64,000 bases of DNA from Prochlorococcus marinus (GTDB lineage: Bacteria; Cyanobacteriota; Cyanobacteriia; PCC-6307; Cyanobiaceae): contig NZ_CVSW01000032.1 in the NCBI RefSeq assembly GCF_001180265.1, positions 62,001-126,000 of the forward strand. Direction: 5' to 3'. The notes under the pieces are model-generated. The model was not told the DNA's origin. It made no database searches and saw only the letters and a list, made by a program, of their open reading frames with translations. Below are positions 37,352 through 47,316 of this stretch, in pieces (position 1 is the stretch's first letter; every line of letters starts with the position of its first letter). The translations under genes were made by a program, and so were the position numbers.

Positions 37352-39429
37352 TGAAAAGCCAGGCTAATGTTTTTATTAATAGAGAATTAAGTTGGATTGA
37401 ATTCAATAAAAGAGTACTCCTAACTGGTATGGAAAAGGAGTACAAAACCCTTGATAAAGTAAAATTTTGTTCAATTTTTAGTAACAATCTAGATGAATTT
37501 TTTATGGTAAGGGTAGCTTCATTAAAAGCTCAAGTTGAAGCAGGCATTACAAAAAAAAGTGTTGATGGACTTACCCCTCATGAGCAATTAACTAAAATAA
37601 ATAAAGAAGTAAAGAATTTAACTACCCTACAAGAAAACTATATAAATAATGAATTAAACAATGAATTAAAAGAAAAAGGGATAATTTTAAAAAAATATAA
37701 TGACCTCAATGAAAATCAAAGAAATTGGTGTAATAATTTCTTTTCTTCATCTATTTTCCCTTTATTAACTCCATTAGTTGTTGATCCAGCACATCCATTT
37801 CCTTTTATAAGTAATTTAAGTCTCAATTTAGCAGCTTTAATAAGGGATGGCGAAGATTCTAAAAATCAGTTTGTCAGAGTAAAAATACCAACAAAAAATA
37901 TAAATAGATTTATACAAATTCCTAATGAAATTATTCAACAAGGTGATGAAAGTACATATTTTTTCATTAGTGTTGAAGATTTAATTGGGAATAATATAAA
38001 TACTTTATTTAACGGGATGGAATGTATAAATTACTCTTTTTTTAGAGTGACAAGGGATGCAGATTTAGAATTAAAAGAACTTGAAGCTGATGATCTTCTT
38101 TTAGCAGTTGAACAAAGTTTGCAAAAGAGAAGATTAGGTGGAGACGTAGTTAGATTAGAAGTTGAATCGGATATGCCAGAAAATATTCTGAAATTACTTA
38201 TTGAAAGTATCTCAATACAAAAAGAGTATATTTACTTTTGCAAAAGTTTTTTGGGCCTTGACGATTTAAATCAGCTTACAAAAATTAATAGACATGATTT
38301 AAAAGAAAGTCTACTAATTGGAACAACGCACCCAGATTTAAAAAATTTAGATTTACCTTCAAACAATAAACCAAACTCTATATTTAATATCCTTAGAAAA
38401 AAAAATATTCTGCTTCATCATCCATACGACTTATTTAGAACTTCAGTTGAAGAATTTATCAACAAATCAGCTGATGATCCACTTGTAATGGCTATAAAAA
38501 TTACTTTATATAGAGTTTCCAAGGATTCGCCAATCATTACAGCTTTAATGAGAGCTGCAGAGAATGGGAAAGAAGTAATGACTCTTGTTGAACTAAAAGC
38601 AAGATTTGATGAAGACAATAATATTCAATGGGCAAAACAACTTGAACAAGCTGGAATTCATGTTGTATATGGAATCATAGGATTTAAAACACATACAAAA
38701 ATAGCTTTAGTAGTAAGAAAAGAAAAAGGAAGATTAAGGAATTATTTCCATATTGGAACAGGAAATTATAACTCTAATACTTCAAAGTTTTATACAGATT
38801 TAGGATTTCTTTCAACTGATCCTGATATTGCATCTGATTTACTTGAGTTATTTAACTATTTATCAGGTTTTTCTAAACAAAAAAGTTATCAAAAGTTATT
38901 AGTTTCTCCTTCATCGATGAGAGAGAAATTTATTTTTCTTATAAAGAGAGAAATTAAAAACGCAGAAGAAGGCAAAAGAGCTGAAATAATTGCAAAAATG
39001 AATTCTTTAGTAGACCCAGAAATAATTAAACTCCTTTATTTAGCTTCAGAATCAGGTGTAAAAATTAACCTTATCGTAAGAGGTATTTGTTGCTTATATC
39101 CACAAAGAAAAAATTTAAGTGAAAATATTAAAGTCATAAGCATTATTGGCCACTTTCTTGAACACTCAAGAATTTTTTGGTTTTGTAATAACGGTGATAA
39201 TGAGGTTTTTATTGGGAGTGCTGATTGGATGAGAAGAAATCTTGATAGAAGAATAGAAGCTGTTACTCCAATAGAGGATTATGAATTGAAATCTAAAATA
39301 TACTCACTTTTGCAAACTTATATTAAAGATGATTACTTTTCTTGGATAATGAAGGAAGATGGTTCTTATTCAAAATATGAATTAGATTCATCGGATAATC
39401 GTTCACAAATTGATCTGATAGAAAAATAA
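37351..39429 (+). CDS. ppk: Polyphosphate kinase 1
   Basis: 692 residues. PPK1 polymerises the gamma-phosphate of ATP into polyphosphate. The phosphorylated histidine is H448 in IIGFKTHTKIALVVRKE; also visible are the start NRELSWIEFNKRVL, HHPYDLFRTSVEEFI, HIGTGNYNSNT and the C-terminal GSADWMRRNLDRRIE. Length is usual. It follows the MFS gene with TAATG overlap, so the two are probably co-transcribed. Confidence 0.96.
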   Translation: MKSQANVFINRELSWIEFNKRVLLTGMEKEYKTLDKVKFCSIFSNNLDEFFMVRVASLKAQVEAGITKKSVDGLTPHEQLTKINKEVKNLTTLQENYINNELNNELKEKGIILKKYNDLNENQRNWCNNFFSSSIFPLLTPLVVDPAHPFPFISNLSLNLAALIRDGEDSKNQFVRVKIPTKNINRFIQIPNEIIQQGDESTYFFISVEDLIGNNINTLFNGMECINYSFFRVTRDADLELKELEADDLLLAVEQSLQKRRLGGDVVRLEVESDMPENILKLLIESISIQKEYIYFCKSFLGLDDLNQLTKINRHDLKESLLIGTTHPDLKNLDLPSNNKPNSIFNILRKKNILLHHPYDLFRTSVEEFINKSADDPLVMAIKITLYRVSKDSPIITALMRAAENGKEVMTLVELKARFDEDNNIQWAKQLEQAGIHVVYGIIGFKTHTKIALVVRKEKGRLRNYFHIGTGNYNSNTSKFYTDLGFLSTDPDIASDLLELFNYLSGFSKQKSYQKLLVSPSSMREKFIFLIKREIKNAEEGKRAEIIAKMNSLVDPEIIKLLYLASESGVKINLIVRGICCLYPQRKNLSENIKVISIIGHFLEHSRIFWFCNNGDNEVFIGSADWMRRNLDRRIEAVTPIEDYELKSKIYSLLQTYIKDDYFSWIMKEDGSYSKYELDSSDNRSQIDLIEK

Positions 39430-39637
39430 AATAAATATTGATTTTTACAACATTTAAAAAAATACTTAAAATTTTAAATTTTTTTTAATTTTTATAAAAT
39501 CCACTCATATCAAGGGATTTCAAGAAATAAGCATCTAGAAAAAAATTTTTGTCTTTAAAATTTCAACGTAATAGTAGTTTTTATTCCAATTTCAGTGCTA
39601 GCTTTTTAAAAAATCCATTATTTAGGAGGCCAGGGTG
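39430..39637. other. Long AT-rich leader upstream of the sigma factor gene
   Basis: 208 bp between ppk and the sigma gene. No ORF, tRNA or clear hairpin. It ends with TTTAGGAGGCC, a strong Shine-Dalgarno (AGGAGG at 39624-39629), eight bases before the ATG. The unusual length for this compact genome suggests the promoter and possible regulation lie here. Confidence 0.5.
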
Positions 39638-40657
39638 ATGGGGATCCCTCTGGAATCTGCGAAAAGCTCTTCAGATAATAATTTTGATGAGCCAAGATTA
39701 CCAAACACTGCGGGCAAGTCTCGCAAATCGAAATCCAGTCTAACTGCAAAACAAAGCCAAAAAAAATCTGGAAGACTTGCTTCAGATTCTATTGGCTACT
39801 ACTTAAGTAGCATTGGAAGAGTTCCTCTTTTGACTCCAGCAGAGGAAATAGAGTTAGCACATCATGTTCAGAACATGAAAAAGTTGCTGCTAATTCCTGA
39901 AACTGATAGAACTCAACAAAATCTCTATCAGATTAAAATTGGCAAAAGAGCTAGAGATAGAATGATGGCAGCTAATCTAAGATTAGTTGTCTCCGTAGCA
40001 AAAAAATACCAAAACCAGGGGCTTGAATTGTTGGATCTTGTACAGGAAGGTGCCATTGGCCTTGAAAGAGCTGTAGATAAATTTGATCCTGCTATGGGAT
40101 ATAAATTCTCGACTTATGCTTACTGGTGGATTAGGCAAGGAATGACAAGGGCTATTGACAATAGTGCGAGAACAATCCGTTTGCCTATTCACATTAGTGA
40201 AAAACTATCCAAAATGAGAAGAGTTTCTAGAGAGTTGTCACATAAATTTGGTAGACAGCCTACCAGATTGGAAATGGCAACTGAGATGGGAATTGATCAA
40301 AAAGATTTAGAGGATTTAATTTCGCAAAGTGCTCCTTGCGCATCCCTAGATGCTCATGCAAGAGGCGAAGAAGATAGAAGTACTCTCGGTGAACTTATAC
40401 CTGATCCAAACTGTGAAGAACCTATGGAGGGTATGGATCGAACTATTCAAAAAGAACATTTAGGAACTTGGCTTTCTCAATTAAATGAAAGAGAACAAAA
40501 AATCATGAAGCTCAGATTTGGCCTAGATGGTGAAGAACCATTAACACTCGCAGAAATAGGAAGACAAATTAATGTTTCACGAGAAAGAGTAAGACAACTA
40601 GAAGCTAAAGCAATATTAAAACTTAGAGTAATGACAACGCATCAAAAAGCAGCTTAA
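39638..40657 (+). CDS. RNA polymerase sigma factor, group 2 (RpoD/SigA-like)
   Basis: 339 residues from ATG at 39638; GTG one codon upstream is also in frame, but the AGGAGG spacing favours the ATG. Region 1.2 (DSIGYYLSSIGRVPLLT), region 2 (RLVVSVAKKYQNQGLELLDL, KFSTYAYWWIRQGMTRAID), region 3 and region 4.2 (LTLAEIGRQINVSRERVRQL) are all present. There is no region 1.1 and the N-terminal ~50 residues are Ser/Lys-rich, so it is a group 2, non-essential type sigma factor and not the primary SigA. Such factors respond to light, nutrient or stress in cyanobacteria; the stimulus here is unknown. Confidence 0.92.
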   Translation: MGIPLESAKSSSDNNFDEPRLPNTAGKSRKSKSSLTAKQSQKKSGRLASDSIGYYLSSIGRVPLLTPAEEIELAHHVQNMKKLLLIPETDRTQQNLYQIKIGKRARDRMMAANLRLVVSVAKKYQNQGLELLDLVQEGAIGLERAVDKFDPAMGYKFSTYAYWWIRQGMTRAIDNSARTIRLPIHISEKLSKMRRVSRELSHKFGRQPTRLEMATEMGIDQKDLEDLISQSAPCASLDAHARGEEDRSTLGELIPDPNCEEPMEGMDRTIQKEHLGTWLSQLNEREQKIMKLRFGLDGEEPLTLAEIGRQINVSRERVRQLEAKAILKLRVMTTHQKAA

Positions 40658-40662
40658 CCAAA

Positions 40663-41304
40663 TTGATAAAATTTACTTTAATTTTATTGTATTTATTTTT
40701 AATTTTTCTAATATCAGTAGTTTTTAAAAAATATAATGTGGATAGCAGAGAAATCGTCAGAAAAATAATACATATTGGAATAGGGCCTTTAATACCAATT
40801 GCTCAATTTTTAAAAATTAATCAAAACTCTGCTTTGATTTTTACAGGAATTGTTTCATTAATGGTTTTCATTAATTACAATTATAGATTATTTCCAACAA
40901 TTGAGGATGTTGAAAGAAAGAGTTTTGGAACATTATTTTATTGTCTAAGTTTATTTATTTTGATTTATCTTTACTGGGATAAAGATCCATATGCATTAAT
41001 TACTGGATTTTTCATAATGACTTTTGGTGATGGATTAGCTGGGTTAATTGGAAAAAACCTTAACTCAAAGAGTTGGATTTTTTTTAAACAAAAAAAATCT
41101 TTATTTGGCACTATGACAATGTTTTTAACAAGTTTGTTAGTAGTTTGCTCAATAGGATACGTCCAACAAAATAGTTTAAATTTAAATTATTTTACAATAG
41201 CTTTATTTGCGACTTTGCTCGAACAATTTAGTGTTTTAGGTGTAGATAATTTCATTGTTCCAATTTCTTCAGCATTATTTTTTAATTTTTTTATAACTAA
41301 CTAA
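40663..41304 (+). CDS. Phytol kinase / dolichol kinase-family membrane protein
   Basis: 213 residues with about six transmembrane helices, TTG start at 40663, five bases after the sigma factor stop. Sequence typical of the CTP-dependent prenol kinase family: SREIVRKIIHIGIGPL, FFIMTFGDGLAGLIGK and KKSLFGTMTMFLTSLL. Plant VTE5 and cyanobacterial relatives phosphorylate phytol released from chlorophyll for tocopherol or chlorophyll reuse. Substrate is inferred from family. The 3' end overlaps the convergent DAHP synthase by 8 bp. Confidence 0.8.
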   Translation: MIKFTLILLYLFLIFLISVVFKKYNVDSREIVRKIIHIGIGPLIPIAQFLKINQNSALIFTGIVSLMVFINYNYRLFPTIEDVERKSFGTLFYCLSLFILIYLYWDKDPYALITGFFIMTFGDGLAGLIGKNLNSKSWIFFKQKKSLFGTMTMFLTSLLVVCSIGYVQQNSLNLNYFTIALFATLLEQFSVLGVDNFIVPISSALFFNFFITN

Positions 41305-42364
41305 GTGAGTCATATAAAATAGCAAGTAATTCTTTGGTTGTTTCTATATCTATACATGCATCTGTAATGCTTCTCCCAAACTGGAGATCCTCTTTTTTCA
41401 AAAGTTTTTGATTTCCTTCCTTCAAATGGCTTTCAAGCATAACTCCTAAAATATTTTTTTCACCATTACTAATTTGAGAAGCAATATTTTTTAGCACTTC
41501 AGACTGTTTTCTGAAATCTTTATTGGAATTTCCATGACTACAATCAATCATCACTTTATGGGGAAGATTACATTCCTTCAATTCAGATGAAATTCTTTTA
41601 ACATGCTCACTTTCAAAATTTGGGCCTTTTGAACCGCCTCTTAAAACTATATGTCCATCTGGATTACCTGTTGTATTGACAATAGAAGCCATACCATTTT
41701 CATTTACACCTAAGAAATGATGAGATTTTGAAGCTGACTGCATTGCATTTATTGCAGTAGCAAAAGAACCATCTGTTCCATTTTTAAAACCTATGGGCAT
41801 TGATAATCCTGATGCCATTTCCCGATGAGTTTGACTTTCAGTAGTCCGCGCGCCTATGGCTGTCCAACTTATTAAATCGGCAATATATTGAGGAACAATT
41901 GGATCTAATAATTCTGTAGCAGAAGGAATACCACGAGTTGCTAGATATGAAAGCAAACTTCTTGCTCTTCTTAAACCAGTATTAATATCATAAGAATTAT
42001 CTAGATGAGGATCATTTATCAATCCCTTCCACCCAATAGTTGTTCTTGGCTTTTCAAAATATACTCTCATAATTATTTCTAATTTATCTTTATAAAGATC
42101 TCGAAAGTTTTGAATATATTTTGAATATTCTTTTGCCGCCTCTAGATCATGAATTGAACATGGACCAACAATTACTAAAAGCTTCTGATCATTCTGATGC
42201 AAAATATTTTGTATCGATCTTCTTGTTTTAGATACTGTATTAGCAGACGCGTAGTCTAAAGGTATATCATTATGTAATCTGCTTGGAGGTATCAATGGAC
42301 GTGTTTCAACAACATGTAAATCTGATGTCTTTTCTAAAGCTGAATTATTTGATGATGTCGTCAT
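41297..42364 (-). CDS. 3-deoxy-7-phosphoheptulonate (DAHP) synthase, class I
   Basis: 355 residues. It condenses phosphoenolpyruvate and erythrose 4-phosphate, the first step of the shikimate pathway. Hallmarks: LLVIVGPCSIHDLEAAKEYS, MRVYFEKPRTTIGWKGLIND, ATELLDPIVPQYIADLISW, IGARTTESQTHREMASGLS and MIDCSHGNSNKD. This is the E. coli AroF/G/H (class I-alpha) type, normally feedback-regulated by an aromatic amino acid; which one cannot be told. The frame ends on the complementary strand of the phytol-kinase-like gene. It is divergent from acnB. Confidence 0.94.
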   Translation of the reverse strand: MTTSSNNSALEKTSDLHVVETRPLIPPSRLHNDIPLDYASANTVSKTRRSIQNILHQNDQKLLVIVGPCSIHDLEAAKEYSKYIQNFRDLYKDKLEIIMRVYFEKPRTTIGWKGLINDPHLDNSYDINTGLRRARSLLSYLATRGIPSATELLDPIVPQYIADLISWTAIGARTTESQTHREMASGLSMPIGFKNGTDGSFATAINAMQSASKSHHFLGVNENGMASIVNTTGNPDGHIVLRGGSKGPNFESEHVKRISSELKECNLPHKVMIDCSHGNSNKDFRKQSEVLKNIASQISNGEKNILGVMLESHLKEGNQKLLKKEDLQFGRSITDACIDIETTKELLAILYDSLS

Positions 42365-42461
42365 TGATTAATTAAGAAGTTTGAATATTTAAAAAAGCAT
42401 TTATGAATACTCTCCTTTTCAATATTAAAAATAACAATAGATTAGTCATTAAACCTTACTA

Positions 42462-45035
42462 ATGAAGAATTTGGAAACATTGCTAAAAGATTATGCAGAT
42501 CACGTAGCTGAAAGAGCTGCCAAAGGTATACCTCCTTTACCTTTAAATGCTGAGCAGACAAACTATGTTACAAAATTATTGGAACAAGATCGTACCTACG
42601 ATTCATTTGATTTACTTGATTTATTAATAAACAGAGTACCTCCTGGAGTTGATGAAGCTGCTTATGTAAAAGCAAGCTGGCTTTCAGCTATTGTTAATTC
42701 CGAAAAATATTGCAAATCAATTAATCCTGAAAAAGCAATTGAAATATTAGGAACAATGATAGGCGGATATAATGTAAACTCACTAGTTGAAATACTAAAA
42801 GGGGAAAATACTTTACTCGCTAAAAAAGCGGCAGAAGTTTTAAAAAATATTATTCTTGTTTACGACTCAGCTAATGAGATTTTTGAGTTATCTCAAAATA
42901 ATATTTATGCAAAAGAGGTTATAAATAGTTGGGCAAATGCAGAATGGTTCAAAAATAAAAAAACTCTAGAGAAAGAGATTACTTGTTTAGTATTTAAAGT
43001 TGACGGGGAAACAAACACAGACGACTTATCTCCAGCTGTACATGCCACAACACGCCCTGATATTCCAATGCACGCATTGGCTATGTTGGAATTTAAAAAA
43101 CCTGATGGACTAAAGGTTCTTAATAATTTAAAAAAACAAAATTTACCAATAGCTTATGTTGGAGATGTTGTTGGAACAGGCAGTTCTAGAAAATCTGCTA
43201 TTAATTCACTAATTTGGCATATAGGCGAAGATATCGCTTTTGTTCCAAACAAAAAAACAGGTGGAATAATAATTGGTAGCAAAATAGCACCTATTTTCTT
43301 TAATACAGCACAAGATTCAGGAGCTTTACCTATAGAAGCTGACGTGTCCGATATGGAAACAGGAGATGTTATTAAAATATATCCTTATGAAGGAATTATT
43401 AAAAAAATTGAAAAAGATTCAAATAAAGAAGAATTAATAAGCAAATTTGACTTGTATCCATCAACACTTACTGATGAAATTCAAGCTGGCGGCAGAATTA
43501 ATCTTATGATTGGAAGATCTCTTACGGACAAAATTAGAAACAAATTAGATTATCAAACAAGTAAAATATTTATCCGACCACAAAATCCAACCAAAAGTAA
43601 TGCCGGCTTTACTCAAGCTCAAAAAATAGTAGGCAAAGCATGCGGTTTAGAGGGAGTTAGACCAGGAACGACGTGTGAGCCAATTATGACTACAGTTGGC
43701 AGTCAAGATACTACTGGGCCAATGACTAGAGATGAACTCAAAGAACTAGCTTGTTTAGGATTCACTGCAGATTTAGTCATGCAAAGTTTTTGTCATACAG
43801 CCGCATATCCCAAACCAGTAGATCTAGTTACCCATAAAGAATTACCTGATTTTATATCTCAAAGAGGTGGAGTAGCTCTTAAGCCTGGAGACGGGATAAT
43901 TCATAGCTGGCTTAACCGAATGCTTCTCCCTGATACTGTTGGAACAGGTGGAGATAGTCATACAAGATTTCCTCTTGGCATTTCGTTTCCTGGTGGCTCG
44001 GGCATTGTTGCCTTTGCCGCAGCAATAGGATCAATGCCATTAAATATGCCGGAATCTGTGCAGGTTAAATTTATTGGAGAATTATTACCTGGAATAACTC
44101 TAAGAGATTTAGTAAATGCAATCCCTCTCTTCGCAATTAAAAAAGGACTCTTAACTGTTGATAAAGCAAATAAGAAAAATATATTTAATGGGAAAATAAT
44201 GGAAATTGAAGGATTACCAAACCTAAAACTTGAACAAGCTTTTGAACTCACTGATGCTACTGCAGAACGCTCTTGCGCAGGCAGCACAATACTTTTATCC
44301 CAAGAAACCGTACAAGAATACTTAAGAAGTAATATATGTTTACTAGAAAAAATGATTGAAAGCAATTATGAAGACTCAAAATCAATTTCTAGAAGAATAA
44401 ATGATATGAAAAATTGGTTACAAAAACCATCATTAATCCAACCAGATTCAAACGCTCAGTACGAAGAAATCATTGAAATTGATTTAGCAAAAGTAACACA
44501 ACCTATAGTTGCTTGCCCTAACGATCCAGATAACGTAAAGGAAATTAGTGATGTTGCACATACAAATATTGACGAGGTTTTTATAGGTTCTTGCATGACA
44601 AATATTGGTCATTACAGAGCAGCTGCGAAAGTTCTTGAAGGTGTACAAAATTTAAAAGCTAAATTATGGATTTGTCCACCTACAAAAATGGATGAAGAAA
44701 CTCTAAAAGCTGAAGGATACTACAAGATATTTGAAAATTGTGGTGCAAGATTAGAGTTGCCAGGCTGTTCTTTATGTATGGGTAATCAAGCCAGAGTAGA
44801 TGAAGGATCTATCGTATTTTCTACTAGTACAAGAAATTTTGACAATAGACTTGGCAAGAATGCACAAGTCTTTTTAGGCAGCGCTGAATTAGCAGCAGTT
44901 TGTGCACTTCTTGGAAAAATACCTGAAGTTGAAGAATATCAGGATATTACTAAAAATAAAATTAATCCATATTCAGATGAACTTTATCGCTATCTTCAAT
45001 TTGATGAAATACACGATTTCAGCTTGACAAAGTAA
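42462..45035 (+). CDS. acnB: Aconitate hydratase B
   Basis: 857 residues, AcnB type with an N-terminal HEAT-like domain and the swivel domain before the catalytic core. It interconverts citrate and isocitrate with a [4Fe-4S] cluster; this serves 2-oxoglutarate supply for nitrogen assimilation in cyanobacteria. Cluster cysteines are in GSCMTNIGHYRAA and LPGCSLCMGNQARV. TNTDDLSPA, GTGSSRKSAI and GDSHTRFPLG are further family sites. The ClC gene begins 9 bp after its stop. Confidence 0.96.
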   Translation: MKNLETLLKDYADHVAERAAKGIPPLPLNAEQTNYVTKLLEQDRTYDSFDLLDLLINRVPPGVDEAAYVKASWLSAIVNSEKYCKSINPEKAIEILGTMIGGYNVNSLVEILKGENTLLAKKAAEVLKNIILVYDSANEIFELSQNNIYAKEVINSWANAEWFKNKKTLEKEITCLVFKVDGETNTDDLSPAVHATTRPDIPMHALAMLEFKKPDGLKVLNNLKKQNLPIAYVGDVVGTGSSRKSAINSLIWHIGEDIAFVPNKKTGGIIIGSKIAPIFFNTAQDSGALPIEADVSDMETGDVIKIYPYEGIIKKIEKDSNKEELISKFDLYPSTLTDEIQAGGRINLMIGRSLTDKIRNKLDYQTSKIFIRPQNPTKSNAGFTQAQKIVGKACGLEGVRPGTTCEPIMTTVGSQDTTGPMTRDELKELACLGFTADLVMQSFCHTAAYPKPVDLVTHKELPDFISQRGGVALKPGDGIIHSWLNRMLLPDTVGTGGDSHTRFPLGISFPGGSGIVAFAAAIGSMPLNMPESVQVKFIGELLPGITLRDLVNAIPLFAIKKGLLTVDKANKKNIFNGKIMEIEGLPNLKLEQAFELTDATAERSCAGSTILLSQETVQEYLRSNICLLEKMIESNYEDSKSISRRINDMKNWLQKPSLIQPDSNAQYEEIIEIDLAKVTQPIVACPNDPDNVKEISDVAHTNIDEVFIGSCMTNIGHYRAAAKVLEGVQNLKAKLWICPPTKMDEETLKAEGYYKIFENCGARLELPGCSLCMGNQARVDEGSIVFSTSTRNFDNRLGKNAQVFLGSAELAAVCALLGKIPEVEEYQDITKNKINPYSDELYRYLQFDEIHDFSLTK

Positions 45036-45044
45036 TCATGGACT

Positions 45045-46403
45045 ATGCCAAACTTTATAAAAAATAATATTCAAAAAACAAGTAATAATTCTTCTCGTAG
45101 CATCAAAAAATTACTAAAACAAAGATCTCTAGTAGTTGCATTTTCTCTATTATTAACAGGTTTAGGGGCCTCAATTACAAGCATATCTTTTAAAACTGGA
45201 ATCTATTTTATTAATAATTGGAGATTAGCATTATTAGACCAATTCCCATCTATTGCTGTCTTACCTATTTTTGGAGCTCTAGGAGGAGCTATTGCAGGAT
45301 ATTTGATCAAAAATATAGCACCTGCTGCAAAAGGTTCAGGTGTGAGTCAAATCATGGGTTTCTTAAGACATAAAAAAGTCCCAATGAATTTAAAAGTAGG
45401 ATTAGTAAAGCTCATATCAGGAATAATTGCTATTGGTAGTGGATTCCCTTTGGGTCCAGAAGGTCCATCAGTGCAAATGGGAGGATCAGTAGCTTGGCAA
45501 ATGGCCAAGTGGCTCAAAGCTCCTACAGCTTTCAGAAGAGTAATAGTAGCAGCAGGCGGTGGTGCTGGAATTGCTGCAGTATTTAGCGCTCCATTGGGAG
45601 GGTTTGTCTATGCAATAGAAGAGTTATTAAACTCTGCTAGACCAGTAATTTTACTGTTAGTAATAATTACAACTTTTATTGCAGATTCATCTGCTGATAT
45701 TATTCAAGCCTTGGGTTTAGATCCAAAAGCAGGAGGTTTTGATTTTAACCTCGGATTTTTGATTCAAAAAGAATATGACCCATCAGTTTTTTTCTTACCT
45801 GTAGATTTTATTTACTTAGTTTTACTAGGAATAATTATTGGAATATTTGCAGAATTGTACAGCAGATATATTTTATTAATGCAAAATCTTGGGAAAAAGT
45901 GGTATAAAAATAAATTTGTTTTAAAAATGAGTATCTGTGGACTTATTTTAGGAAGTATCTACTCTTGTTTACCCAGTACATTTCATAATTTAGATGAATT
46001 ACAGAAAATAATAGCTGAACAAAATACAAATATTGGAATTGCTTTATTAGCAGTTTTTGTACTATTTATCACGACAGGTTTAGCTGCAGCATCTGGTGCT
46101 CCAGGAGGCTTATTCTATCCAATGCTTACTTTAGGAGGGTCAATTGGACTAATAATGGGAAGCTGGGTAGAAATTGCAACAGGGCATGCTCCAAGCACAT
46201 ACATTTTTGCGGGAATGGGAGCTTTCGTGGCTGGATGTTCGCGAACACCAATAACAGCAATGTTTTTAGCTTTTGCTTTAACAAAAAATTTATTAATAAT
46301 GAAACCTGTTTTAATCAGCTGTATTGCCAGTTTCTTGATAGCAAGAGCTTTTAATGAAGAATCAATTTATGAAAGACAAATACAAATAGAATTAGAAGAT
46401 TAA
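45045..46403 (+). CDS. ClC-family chloride channel/exchanger
   Basis: 452 residues, ~10-12 hydrophobic segments, no C-terminal CBS domains. The three pore motifs are GSGVSQ (S99 aligns with the ion-binding serine), GPEGPSVQ (gating glutamate E139) and GAFVAGCSRTPITA. A second acidic pair (E192/E193 in AIEELLNS) aligns with the proton glutamate of E. coli ClC, so a Cl-/H+ exchanger is more likely than a passive channel. It is 9 bp after acnB. Physiological role (acid, salt or membrane-potential balance) is inferred. Confidence 0.9.
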   Translation: MPNFIKNNIQKTSNNSSRSIKKLLKQRSLVVAFSLLLTGLGASITSISFKTGIYFINNWRLALLDQFPSIAVLPIFGALGGAIAGYLIKNIAPAAKGSGVSQIMGFLRHKKVPMNLKVGLVKLISGIIAIGSGFPLGPEGPSVQMGGSVAWQMAKWLKAPTAFRRVIVAAGGGAGIAAVFSAPLGGFVYAIEELLNSARPVILLLVIITTFIADSSADIIQALGLDPKAGGFDFNLGFLIQKEYDPSVFFLPVDFIYLVLLGIIIGIFAELYSRYILLMQNLGKKWYKNKFVLKMSICGLILGSIYSCLPSTFHNLDELQKIIAEQNTNIGIALLAVFVLFITTGLAAASGAPGGLFYPMLTLGGSIGLIMGSWVEIATGHAPSTYIFAGMGAFVAGCSRTPITAMFLAFALTKNLLIMKPVLISCIASFLIARAFNEESIYERQIQIELED

Positions 46404-46413
46404 GAAACTATCT

Positions 46414-47268
46414 TCAATCGAAAACGGCAGTTTTGCTGTTATAAACAAATACTTGATGATTTAGATGTAATCTAACCGCTCTTGCTAAAGCTATTCTTTC
46501 AATATCTCTTCCTTTTCTTATCAAATCATCAACTTCATCTCTATGGCTTACATTAACTGTGCATTGCTCTATTATCGGGCCTTCATCAAGATCTTCAGTA
46601 ACATAGTGAGCTGTAGCACCTATTAATTTAACACCTCTCTTCCATGCTCGATGATAAGGTTGGCCGCCCTTAAATGCAGGTAAGAAAGAGTGATGAATAT
46701 TTATTATTGAAGAAAACTTTTTTAAAAAAGAATCACTCAAAATTTGCATATATTTAGCTAAAACAACAAGATCAATTTCATATTTTTTTAATAAATTTAA
46801 GATTTGATCTTCAACAATAGATTTATCAATTTTAAAGGTATCAATATGAACAAATTTTGCATTAAAATCATTTGCAATATTTTCAAGATCAGAATGATTA
46901 GAAATTATTAACGGCACTTTCATTTTGAGTTCACCATTTCTTACTCGCCAAAGTAAATCAATCAAACAATGATTTTGTTTACTCACGAAAATAGCAACAT
47001 TTGGAATTTCATCAGAGTAATTTACGTTAAATTTTCCATTTACTTGATCTGCAATTTTTTGAAATTCATTATAAATTTCATCTCTATTAAAAGATGCATT
47101 TTTATTATTCCATTCAATTCGACTAAGAAACAAACCCGCATCTTGATCTGTATGATGATCAGAATGTTTTATATTGCCACCGTAATTTGAAATCCAACTT
47201 GTCAGTAAACTTACAAGACCAGGACGATCGGGACATACAATTTTGAATATAATTGAAGGATGTTCCAA
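46414..47268 (-). CDS. purU: Formyltetrahydrofolate deformylase
   Basis: 284 residues, TTG start at 47268 (no ATG upstream in the open frame). It hydrolyses 10-formyl-THF to formate and THF and so controls the one-carbon pool. N-terminal ACT domain (CPDRPGLVSLLTSWISNYGG) is followed by a formyltransferase domain with NIHHSFLPAFKGGQPYHRA and ATAHYVTEDLDEGPIIEQ. The last carries the catalytic Asp. It faces the ThiO-like gene and is convergent with the ClC gene. Confidence 0.93.
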   Translation of the reverse strand: MEHPSIIFKIVCPDRPGLVSLLTSWISNYGGNIKHSDHHTDQDAGLFLSRIEWNNKNASFNRDEIYNEFQKIADQVNGKFNVNYSDEIPNVAIFVSKQNHCLIDLLWRVRNGELKMKVPLIISNHSDLENIANDFNAKFVHIDTFKIDKSIVEDQILNLLKKYEIDLVVLAKYMQILSDSFLKKFSSIINIHHSFLPAFKGGQPYHRAWKRGVKLIGATAHYVTEDLDEGPIIEQCTVNVSHRDEVDDLIRKGRDIERIALARAVRLHLNHQVFVYNSKTAVFD

Positions 47269-47316
47269 AAAATCTTTAACTATTAAGTCTGATAGGCACG
47301 TATATCTAATATATCA

